A DNA stretch of 64,000 nucleotides from Niallia taxi (GTDB lineage: Bacteria; Bacillota; Bacilli; Bacillales; Cytobacillaceae), in assembly GCF_004005475.1 (NCBI RefSeq), contig NZ_RZTZ01000001.1, positions 620,001 through 684,000 on the forward strand, written 5' to 3'. Positions within the stretch are counted from its first letter, which is position 1. The number at the start of each line of letters is the position of its first letter. Of this stretch, positions 9,059 to 16,558 are shown one piece after another. The notes below the pieces were generated by a model. That model ran no database searches. It saw only the letters and a list, made by a program, of their open reading frames with translations, and was not told the origin of the DNA. A program made the translations under genes and the position numbers.

Positions 9059-9913
9059 TTGAAAGACGAATTAATGTACATTGGCAATAAAGTTATTAAC
9101 AGCCAGCAAATTCTGGCTGTTAATATGAATGATCTGCTAAAGCAATTTTTTCAAGACGAGAATATGGAAGGCTTTGAAAGAATTGGTGAAGAAAAATTAT
9201 CGCGCTGGAGTGCAAAATTGTTCACCATCATGGGCGAAGCGTTAAAGGATAATGACAAAAAACAAACGAATGAGCTGGACAACTGGGCAAGAGAAGCTGG
9301 AGGCAGCTTCGTGAAAAATTATGTACCACTTTCGGCAGCATTACGGTCGCTTACCATTTATCGAAATGTTATCTGGAATGTGTTCACTGTTGAGCTGGAG
9401 GAAAAATCATTTGCAGCCATAACAATGCTTGATGTTGGAAAAATAATCGACCCTTTGCTTGACGAAATCAGTGTTATTATCGGTAAGGTTTACGAGGAAA
9501 ACAGCAGCAGATTAATGAAAATTGCCTATTCTGCTTTAGAGGAATTATCTGTCCCTGTTGTGCCCGTAGCAAAAGAAACGGCGATTATACCACTTATCGG
9601 TCAGATTGATACAGATCGCTCCCAGCTTATATTGGAAGTGGCGTTAGAGGAATCTGCTAGATTAAAGGTCGAATATTTGATTCTGGATATTTCTGGTGTC
9701 CCTATTGTTGACACAATGGTAGCAGATAATTTATTCAAGGTTGTTCATGCCCTTGATCTGATTGGTGTTAAATCCATTATTTCCGGAATTCGGCCTGAAA
9801 TTGCCCAAACTATTATTACATTAGGAATCGATTTCAGCAAGGTGACAACATGTGCCAACTTACATACAGCACTTGCCAGCATTGGATTAAGAAGAGTGGC
9901 AGAGCCCTCTTAA
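9059..9913 (+). CDS. RsbR-type STAS domain protein
   Basis: This 284-residue protein has an RsbR-like layout: an N-terminal helical, non-haem-globin-type sensor (about 1-150) and a C-terminal STAS domain (about 170-278). The STAS part contains LDISGVPIVDTMVADN and GIRPEIAQTIITLGID, the regions where RsbR proteins carry the threonines phosphorylated by RsbT. Such proteins form stressosomes that control the sigma-B cascade. No rsbS, rsbT or rsbU lies nearby, so this is an orphan paralogue. The start is TTG 9059, with GGAG about 11 bases upstream; ATG 9074 is an alternative. The signal sensed is unknown. Confidence 0.85.
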   Translation: MKDELMYIGNKVINSQQILAVNMNDLLKQFFQDENMEGFERIGEEKLSRWSAKLFTIMGEALKDNDKKQTNELDNWAREAGGSFVKNYVPLSAALRSLTIYRNVIWNVFTVELEEKSFAAITMLDVGKIIDPLLDEISVIIGKVYEENSSRLMKIAYSALEELSVPVVPVAKETAIIPLIGQIDTDRSQLILEVALEESARLKVEYLILDISGVPIVDTMVADNLFKVVHALDLIGVKSIISGIRPEIAQTIITLGIDFSKVTTCANLHTALASIGLRRVAEPS

Positions 9914-9918
9914 TCAAT

Positions 9919-9953
9919 AGAAAAGGCATCCTGAATGGATGCCTTTTCTATTA
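9919..9953 (+). terminator. Terminator between STAS gene and isdG
   Basis: A long perfect stem, AGAAAAGGCATCC / GGATGCCTTTTCT, lies between convergent genes and probably ends both the STAS gene and the isd operon. Confidence 0.85.
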
Positions 9954-9968
9954 CTTTCACTTTTAAGA

Positions 9969-10301
9969 TTAGCTGCCGGCAACCTCTTTAATAATCGGTT
10001 TTCTTTGCACCTTCACTTCATATTTTGTTGTTTTGTTTTCGATAATGAATTCTGGAACGCCTCCTCTATGTGCATGTGATTCTTTAAACTCCTCACTTCC
10101 TACCCATCCTAAAAAGCCTTCTTTGTTTTCCCATCTTGTGACAATAGTAATTTCCTCATAATCTGTTGTTCCAGCAGTCAGCAATACTTCTAATCCAATA
10201 AAGCCTGCTTTTTCTTCGATTTTTCCAATTCTATTAAATCTTTCAATGAATCCATCCGCAAATCCTTCTTTTACTTTAACAGTGTTAGTTACAATATACA
10301 T
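9969..10301 (-). CDS. isdG: Haem-degrading monooxygenase, IsdG family
   Basis: This 110-residue ABM-fold enzyme opens haem in the cytoplasm and releases iron. The catalytic residues of IsdG (N7, W67, H77) have counterparts one place earlier: N6, W66 (FLGWVGS) and H76 (SHAH). The length matches the family (about 107). It is the last gene of the isd operon, 13 bases after the ATPase gene, which agrees with breakdown of haem after import. The terminator at 9919-9953 follows. Heme oxygenase products differ within the family and cannot be told from sequence. Confidence 0.92.
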   Translation of the reverse strand: MYIVTNTVKVKEGFADGFIERFNRIGKIEEKAGFIGLEVLLTAGTTDYEEITIVTRWENKEGFLGWVGSEEFKESHAHRGGVPEFIIENKTTKYEVKVQRKPIIKEVAGS

Positions 10302-10314
10302 TTTGTTTCCTCCT

Positions 10315-11082
10315 CTAATTTTTTGGAATAATTACTGGATAATTGTTCTCAAACTTAATTGATGCATCAATTTCATATACTTCTTTTAGTAACTGAGCAG
10401 TCAATATCGCTTGAGGCTTTCCTGTTTGATAAATTTCTCCACGCTTCATAACAATAAGATTGTCACTGTATGCGCCCGCATATTGAAGCTCATGTAATAC
10501 CATAATGACGGTAATCTGATGGGTTTTATTTATTCTAGAAAGAATTTTCATTAGTTCTAGCTGGTGTGTAATATCTAAGAATGTAGTTGGTTCATCAAGC
10601 AATAAAACAGACGTCTTTTGAGCTAATGCCATAGCAATCCTCGCTCTTTGCAATTCACCGCCTGACAAATGGCCAACCATTCGATCTGCCATATTTTCTA
10701 ATCCTGTTTCTCTTATTGCCCACGCAATAATCTCTTTATCCTCTTCAGATACGGGACCTGTAAGCCGTTGAAAAGGCACCCTTCCATATCCGACAAGTTC
10801 CTTCACTGTAATGCTTGGCAGCACCTCTTTTGCTTGCGGAAGCATCGCTATTTTTTGGGAATACTCTTTTCTTTTATATTTATGAATAGGCTGATTGTCC
10901 AATGTCACCAAGCCGTTATCTGCTTTTAAAAGGCGTGCAAATAATTTTAAGAGGGTAGATTTCCCCGAACCATTTGGTCCAACAATTGCGGTCATTTTTC
11001 CCTCTGGAAATTCAATGTTAATATCATGAAGCTGGAATTTTCCTTGTCTGAACTGCAATTCCTCTGATTTTAACACTGTCAT
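10315..11082 (-). CDS. Haem/iron ABC transporter ATPase (second system)
   Basis: This 255-residue FecE/FhuC-type ATPase has Walker A GPNGSGKST (35-43), signature LSGGE (139-143), Walker B VLLLDEP (159-165) and a downstream switch His in VLHEL. It powers the permease encoded just upstream, with which it overlaps by one base. It belongs to the second importer of the operon, between sortase B and IsdG. The substrate is inferred to be haem from context, although ferric siderophore uptake is the other common role of this family. Confidence 0.9.
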   Translation of the reverse strand: MTVLKSEELQFRQGKFQLHDINIEFPEGKMTAIVGPNGSGKSTLLKLFARLLKADNGLVTLDNQPIHKYKRKEYSQKIAMLPQAKEVLPSITVKELVGYGRVPFQRLTGPVSEEDKEIIAWAIRETGLENMADRMVGHLSGGELQRARIAMALAQKTSVLLLDEPTTFLDITHQLELMKILSRINKTHQITVIMVLHELQYAGAYSDNLIVMKRGEIYQTGKPQAILTAQLLKEVYEIDASIKFENNYPVIIPKN

Positions 11083-12086
11083 TACACCATCCTCCTTCTC
11101 CGCAGCAGAATGATAAAGAAGGGGCCACCAAGTGCTGCCAGCAAAATACCGACAGGCAATTCAATTGGATCGAACAGACTTCGTGCTGCCGTATCAGCAA
11201 TGACGACGAGTGCAGCACCGCCAATAATCGAAAAAGGCAGCAAAAATCGATAGTCCTCTCCAATCAGAAGACGGATAATATGCGGTACAACGAGGCCGAC
11301 AAATCCAATCAAACCAGCAACACTGACAGCTATACCTGCTAAAAAGGATGCTAGCAGGATGATCAGCATGCGGATCAGTTCAACATTTTGTCCAAGTAGC
11401 TTGGCAGAGTCATCTCCTAGAATCAGTATATTGACAGGTTTAATGGCGAATAAGCTAATCAGCAGCATAATAATGGTATATGGCAAAATAATTTCGACAT
11501 GATACCAGCTTCTGCCATTAAGGCCACCTGAAAGCCAGCCAATTACAGATTGTACTCTGTCACTGTACAGCACCATTACTCCATTCATAATGGCACCTAA
11601 CACAGCATTCATCGCAACACCTGCCAGGATGATTTTAACTGGTGATGCCCCTTTATCCCATGCGAACAAATAAATCAATATTGTTGTTAGAAATGCACCG
11701 ATAAAAGCAATAAATGGCAATAAATAGCTGTATTGAGGAAAAATGACCATTGTAACGATAGCGAATAATCCTCCGCCAGAGGAGACACCGATAATGCCCG
11801 GATCTGCCAAAGGATTTCTCATCACTCCCTGCAGCAAGGCTCCTGATGCAGCAAGGCATGCACCCACACATAGTCCCACAATAACTCTGGGCAGGCGGAG
11901 ATTATAGACGATTTTTTCATACGTTCCCTCACCGCTCGATACAAGAGTAGTCCATATTTCTTTAAAAGAAACAGAAACTGCCCCAAATGAGATACCTGCA
12001 TATATCGCAACAAGCAGCAGGAGCAGGAGACTAACAAGGACTGTTATCCGTTTTTTCTTTCTTTCTACATATTCCAACATGCTCAC
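11082..12086 (-). CDS. Haem/iron ABC transporter permease, FecCD family (second system)
   Basis: This 334-residue membrane protein belongs to the FecCD/BtuC family, with about ten hydrophobic segments and the family motif ASGALLQGVMRNPLADPGIIG near residues 80-105. Two copies form the channel through the cytoplasmic membrane. It overlaps the binding-protein gene upstream by four bases and the ATPase gene downstream by one base, so all three are probably made together. Confidence 0.92.
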   Translation of the reverse strand: MSMLEYVERKKKRITVLVSLLLLLLVAIYAGISFGAVSVSFKEIWTTLVSSGEGTYEKIVYNLRLPRVIVGLCVGACLAASGALLQGVMRNPLADPGIIGVSSGGGLFAIVTMVIFPQYSYLLPFIAFIGAFLTTILIYLFAWDKGASPVKIILAGVAMNAVLGAIMNGVMVLYSDRVQSVIGWLSGGLNGRSWYHVEIILPYTIIMLLISLFAIKPVNILILGDDSAKLLGQNVELIRMLIILLASFLAGIAVSVAGLIGFVGLVVPHIIRLLIGEDYRFLLPFSIIGGAALVVIADTAARSLFDPIELPVGILLAALGGPFFIILLRRRRMV

Positions 12087-13045
12087 TCCAAATGATTTAA
12101 CAATTCAACCAAGTATTGAACAGCGTCTACTGCTCTTGTACCTGGATTAGTGCCAAACAATTCGCTTGGCAAAACTTCAACTCTTTCCTTTTTAACAGCA
12201 TCCAATGAAGTCCAAGCTGCATTTTGCTTCATTTCTTTTAAAAAGCCTTGCTTAATTTCCTCCGCATCACCATGTGTAATTAAGAGAACGGCATCAGGAT
12301 TTGCCTCTACAACTCTCTCTGTATTTATTTGCGCATACTGTGGAAATTTTTCTAATGCAGGATAATCACTTGCTACATTAATCCCTCCAGCTGCTGCTAA
12401 AAAATCGCCGCTTAGTGAATTGGGCAATGCCGCCATATACGTTCCAGGAGCTCCGTAAACAAGCAGCACACGTTTATTCGTGTCCTTTAGCGCGGAAGCA
12501 GCAGTCTTTAATTCAACATCCAGTTCCTTAATTAATTGGGCAGCTTTGTCTGTCTTTTGTAGCATTTCACCATAAAGGGTGATTTGCTTTTTAATATCAC
12601 TGATAGAATTTGCCTCTGTCAGGATTACCTTTGTTCCGAGCCCTTCTATTGTCGGAACATCCTCTTGATTAAAGCCAACATTTGCTAACACAACATCTGG
12701 CTGCAGCAAAGCGATTTTTTCATAATTCACTTCATGTGTTGTGCCAATTTCCTCCGCATCCTTTGCCACTTTGGCAAGCTGACCTTCATCGGAAAGCGTC
12801 GGTTTGCCAACTACCTCATTACCGAACGCATGCATTAAATCAACATCGCCGCTTCCTAATGCAGCAATGCTTTCCGGTGCTTTAGAAAATGTCACTGTTC
12901 GATTGGCAAAGTCCTTTATAGCAATAGAACCAGCTGTTGACTCTGCTGCTTCTCCTGTAGGCTTGCTACAGGCGGCAAGCAGGAGCGCCATACTCATCAA
13001 TATCATTGTTTTTCCTATTTTTTTGTTAAACAAGATGTGCCTCAA
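12083..13045 (-). CDS. Haem/iron-binding lipoprotein (second system, IsdE-like)
   Basis: This class III periplasmic-binding-type lipoprotein (320 residues from the TTG at 13045) receives ligand outside the membrane. The lipobox LLAAC ends at C26. A His in LLITHGD matches the position of the haem-binding His of IsdE, but the Met ligand region found in the other binding protein here (VGNPMSPDM) is replaced by EIGTTHEVN. The haem pocket may therefore use different ligands, or the ligand may not be haem. The start is uncertain: TTG 13045 overlaps the srtB stop, while ATG 13006 begins directly at the signal peptide. Confidence 0.85.
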   Translation of the reverse strand: MRHILFNKKIGKTMILMSMALLLAACSKPTGEAAESTAGSIAIKDFANRTVTFSKAPESIAALGSGDVDLMHAFGNEVVGKPTLSDEGQLAKVAKDAEEIGTTHEVNYEKIALLQPDVVLANVGFNQEDVPTIEGLGTKVILTEANSISDIKKQITLYGEMLQKTDKAAQLIKELDVELKTAASALKDTNKRVLLVYGAPGTYMAALPNSLSGDFLAAAGGINVASDYPALEKFPQYAQINTERVVEANPDAVLLITHGDAEEIKQGFLKEMKQNAAWTSLDAVKKERVEVLPSELFGTNPGTRAVDAVQYLVELLNHLE

Positions 13046-13797
13046 CTCCCTCTTTTCACTAGCTTCGCATGGACAACCAGTCTTCCTTCTAGTGAATCAA
13101 TGGCATAATCACAGGTTGATAATGTAACAATGGAATCCTCTGGCTTAATATCCATATCTGCTTCATATAAGGATTTTTCCTCCAGCAAATCAACAAAATC
13201 GAGATACTCATTATCTGAAGAAAATTCAGTTTCTATATAATAAAAATCGGTTGTTGTTTGATAAACGGAAAAGACTTCTAGCTCATAGCCTTCATATAAA
13301 GAATCTAAGTGAATGGTTTTGTGCTTCTCAAAAAATGCTTTATCTAAATATTTTTTTAAACCGCTGAACATCGTACCATCCTTCATTCTATGTCCATAGA
13401 TAATGGTATTTTTATTGTTTTCGAGTTTCTTATCATTTCGATAATCCAGAAAAATACTGCCGGCTCGCGTTTCTTCTTTTTTATAATTACGGGTCAAGTA
13501 AAACTCATTATCAGAGGATTGTAGGATAGGATAATTTATTTTTGTATCATCAACTGTTATCCAGCCGACCATATCTTGATTTATTTCCAGCAATGGATCA
13601 AATGAGGACCGGATAGCTGTTTCCTTATTGCCGTTGTCCACGTTTTGAGTTGGCTTATAGATTTCCTGCACCGTTTCCAGCACTTTTCTGTTTGTATAAT
13701 AATCATACAAAGGAGGAACAAGCTTATAGACTGAGTAAACAAAGACTATTATTGCTGTGATGGTTATTATTCTTTGAATCATTAGCTTTGCTCTCAT
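13042..13797 (-). CDS. srtB: Sortase B
   Basis: This 251-residue class B sortase has one N-terminal membrane segment (about 8-30). The catalytic triad is visible as H136 (IIYGHRM), C229 (TLSTCDY) and R239 (EGRLVV). Sortase B cuts NPQTN-like signals and links the protein to peptidoglycan. Its likely substrates are in this operon: the IsdC-like protein (NPRTS) and the six-NEAT protein (NAKTA). It sits between the two ABC transporters, 16 bases after the first ATPase gene, and its stop overlaps the next frame. Confidence 0.95.
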   Translation of the reverse strand: MRAKLMIQRIITITAIIVFVYSVYKLVPPLYDYYTNRKVLETVQEIYKPTQNVDNGNKETAIRSSFDPLLEINQDMVGWITVDDTKINYPILQSSDNEFYLTRNYKKEETRAGSIFLDYRNDKKLENNKNTIIYGHRMKDGTMFSGLKKYLDKAFFEKHKTIHLDSLYEGYELEVFSVYQTTTDFYYIETEFSSDNEYLDFVDLLEEKSLYEADMDIKPEDSIVTLSTCDYAIDSLEGRLVVHAKLVKRGS

Positions 13798-13813
13798 TAC
13801 TTATCTCCCTTTC

Positions 13814-14581
13814 TTAAATGCTCAATGGAACGATGTATAAGCCTGTTTTGTCATCCTCATTAACGGCAATATGGACATCATATATTTCCTTGATTTTTTC
13901 CTGTGTAATCACTTGTTTCGGCGGCCCATACGCCTTAATAGCTCCAGACTTCATCACAATGACCATGTCTGAATAGCGCAAAGCCTGATTCATATCATGG
14001 AGAACCATTACAATGGTAATACCATGTACTTGATTTAACTCCCTAATTAAGGACAGCAGCTCTAGTTGATGATATATATCCAAGTACGTTGTTGGTTCAT
14101 CTAGAAACAATATCTCTGTTTTTTGGGCAAGTGCTAGCGCAATCCAGACTCGCTGTCTTTGCCCCCCTGATAATGCACTTACAGGAGTATCCTTGTAGTT
14201 TTGCAGATTCGTACATTTCAGCGCCCACTCTATTGCATCTTTGTCATCATCATTTTCCTGTTTCCAGATTTTTTTGTAAGGTATTCTCCCAAATTGGATA
14301 AGCTCCTCTACTGTCATATCCTCTGAGATGTGGTTTGTCTGGTTTACCATTGCAATCTTTCTGGCAAAGTCCTTATGTTTATAGGAATAAATATCCTTAC
14401 CATCAAGTGTTATCGACCCAGCGGAGTGTTTTTGACCTCTTGCCAGCAGTGATAATAGGGTTGATTTGCCACAGCCATTCGGACCAATAATAGTTGTTAT
14501 TTTATTGTGTTCAATCTTTCCTTCCAAACTTTCCATAAAAGCTTTGTCATCATAAGAAAAGGATAGCTCCTTAAACTCCAT
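13814..14581 (-). CDS. Haem ABC transporter ATPase (first system)
   Basis: This 255-residue FecE/FhuC-type ATPase has Walker A GPNGCGKST near residues 33-41, signature LSGGQ, and Walker B ILFLDEPTTYLD. It overlaps the upstream permease gene by 11 bases. It is clearly different in sequence from the ATPase at 10315-11082, so the two importers are old paralogues and not a recent copy. It provides energy for haem uptake with the permease and IsdE-like protein encoded just upstream. Confidence 0.9.
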   Translation of the reverse strand: MEFKELSFSYDDKAFMESLEGKIEHNKITTIIGPNGCGKSTLLSLLARGQKHSAGSITLDGKDIYSYKHKDFARKIAMVNQTNHISEDMTVEELIQFGRIPYKKIWKQENDDDKDAIEWALKCTNLQNYKDTPVSALSGGQRQRVWIALALAQKTEILFLDEPTTYLDIYHQLELLSLIRELNQVHGITIVMVLHDMNQALRYSDMVIVMKSGAIKAYGPPKQVITQEKIKEIYDVHIAVNEDDKTGLYIVPLSI

Positions 14582-15554
14582 TTAATTTATCCCCCTTTCT
14601 CAGCAAAAAGATCAAAAATGGCCCACCAATTACTGCCATTATCGTGGAAGCTGGTATTTCCAATGGTGCGATTAACAGCCTTCCAAAAGTATCGGCAGTC
14701 AATATTAAAAAGGCGCCAGCTAATGCGGAAAAGGGTATTAAAATATGGTGATTTGTTCCAACTAGCTGTCTTGAAATATGAGGAATGATTAAGCCAGCAA
14801 AGACAATAATTCCGGCAATAGATGTTGCAACAGCTGCGAGAAAGACAGCAATAACAGAAATAAGAATACGGACGAGCTGGATATTGACTCCTAGCTGGAC
14901 AACCTTCTTATCTTGTAATTTCAGCATATTACACCATGGGCTTACTAAAAATGCCAAGATTATTCCAAGCAATCCTAATGGAACAATTAGCTCAACATCC
15001 TCCCATGTTTTCATGGTTAAATTTGATGCATTGGATGCGCCAACTGTTACATTAAAGTAAGCACATATATTAACTAACGCTTCTCTTAATCCTGTAAACA
15101 TTGCGCTCACTGCTATCCCTGTCAGAATAACTCGTAGTGGCTTCAAGCCGGATTTCCAGGAAAGCATGTAAATAATACAGCAAGATACAGCTCCTCCTAA
15201 GAAGGCAAATAGCGTACTGCTGATAAACAATGAAGGTAAAAACAGCAGTCCAAATAAGGTGAAAAAGCTTGCGCCAGCAGAAATACCCATGATTCCAGCA
15301 TCTGCTAATGGATTCCTCATGACAGACTGAAATAGCACACCTGACACGGCCAAAATTGCGCCTGTGAGGATGGAAACGATAATTCTCGGGAATCTGAGGT
15401 CGATAATGACATTTACTTCTTCACTATTACGGTGAAGTACCCCATCCACCAATGTCATCATGCCGACAGAAATGCTTCCCTTTGCAGCGGAATAAACAGT
15501 CACGCCAACAAGTGCTAAAATTACAACAATAAAACTAATGATTTTCTTATTCAT
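14571..15554 (-). CDS. isdF: Haem ABC transporter permease, IsdF-like
   Basis: This 327-residue FecCD-family permease has about ten membrane segments and the motif VSGVLFQSVMRNPLADAGIMG near residues 75-100. It follows the IsdE-like gene after 17 bases and overlaps the ATPase gene. The position next to the IsdE-like protein with the full haem-ligand pattern supports the IsdF name. It carries haem across the cytoplasmic membrane. Confidence 0.9.
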   Translation of the reverse strand: MNKKIISFIVVILALVGVTVYSAAKGSISVGMMTLVDGVLHRNSEEVNVIIDLRFPRIIVSILTGAILAVSGVLFQSVMRNPLADAGIMGISAGASFFTLFGLLFLPSLFISSTLFAFLGGAVSCCIIYMLSWKSGLKPLRVILTGIAVSAMFTGLREALVNICAYFNVTVGASNASNLTMKTWEDVELIVPLGLLGIILAFLVSPWCNMLKLQDKKVVQLGVNIQLVRILISVIAVFLAAVATSIAGIIVFAGLIIPHISRQLVGTNHHILIPFSALAGAFLILTADTFGRLLIAPLEIPASTIMAVIGGPFLIFLLRKGDKLNGV

Positions 15555-15571
15555 GCATCTCTTCCTTTACG

Positions 15572-16453
15572 CTACTCATACATCATCTCCATAAGCTGAT
15601 CTAATGCTTGGGTGATGTTCAAATTAGCAGTTGTAGCGAAAATCGGTTCTTCCAAGTCGTACACTTTTCCGTTTTTCACTGCGTTAAAATGCTTCCAAAT
15701 ATCATTTTCTGCAAATTCCTTATCAAATTCTTTGGCAACTTGATCTGGCACACCATGTGATAAGCGCAAAATAATATCAGGATTGGTTTGCTGCAGAAAC
15801 TCTGTATTTGCTGATATGTATTCTGCGGCCTGACCCTCCACAGCATTTTTCCCACCCATTACTTCCACTAAATTGCCGACATACGAATTTTCAGTCGCGA
15901 CAAGATAGCTTGCACCAGGGACACCGAGCAATATTAAAACAACTGGCTGCTCCTTATCCTTTGTTTCGTCCTTTATTTCCTTAACCTTTGATTCAATGGA
16001 GTCAACCAGCGTCTTCGCATTTTCAGCTCGATCATATTTTGCTCCAAGATCGTTTATAGACTGAATCATATTATCGACGCTTTCCAAATTCACAAAGGAT
16101 GCTGGAATTTTCATGCTCTCAAACTTTTCGCTTAAGTCATATTCCAATGTCGTGACAGATAGTACTTCTGTCGGCTTAAGGGATTTGATGATTTCCATAT
16201 CAGGGCTCATCGGATTGCCCACTTCTACCACATCTTTGTACCTTTCTGGAAGTGTATACTGTGTTGTTGGCACACCTGCTAAATCCACTTCAAGCTTATC
16301 CATGATTTCAGCAACAGCTAATGTTGTTGCCACAACGGTGTGTTCCATATCGGTTTCTGCCGGCTTGCTGGTTTTCACCTCACTTTTTTGTGCAGAGCAG
16401 CTAACAAGCAAAAGACATATACTTAAAAATAACCATGCTTTTACATATTTCAT
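15572..16453 (-). CDS. isdE: Haem-binding lipoprotein IsdE
   Basis: This is a 293-residue lipoprotein counted from ATG 16453, which follows GGAGGGG; an open frame further upstream to 16540 lacks such a site. The signal peptide ends with the lipobox LLVSC (C19). It has the class III binding-protein fold. The haem ligands of Staphylococcus aureus IsdE, a Met and a His, have likely counterparts in VGNPMSPDM and LRLSHGVP. It takes haem from the NEAT proteins and hands it to the permease encoded downstream. The six-NEAT gene lies just upstream. Confidence 0.9.
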   Translation of the reverse strand: MKYVKAWLFLSICLLLVSCSAQKSEVKTSKPAETDMEHTVVATTLAVAEIMDKLEVDLAGVPTTQYTLPERYKDVVEVGNPMSPDMEIIKSLKPTEVLSVTTLEYDLSEKFESMKIPASFVNLESVDNMIQSINDLGAKYDRAENAKTLVDSIESKVKEIKDETKDKEQPVVLILLGVPGASYLVATENSYVGNLVEVMGGKNAVEGQAAEYISANTEFLQQTNPDIILRLSHGVPDQVAKEFDKEFAENDIWKHFNAVKNGKVYDLEEPIFATTANLNITQALDQLMEMMYE

Positions 16454-16558
16454 TTTTCCCCTCCTGTTTTCCAGCAGGAATTTTTTTACTATTTTCCCCA
16501 TATACACAAAGACAGTTCTACGAGATAGAATTTCTTCCATCTCGCAGAACGGTATTTT

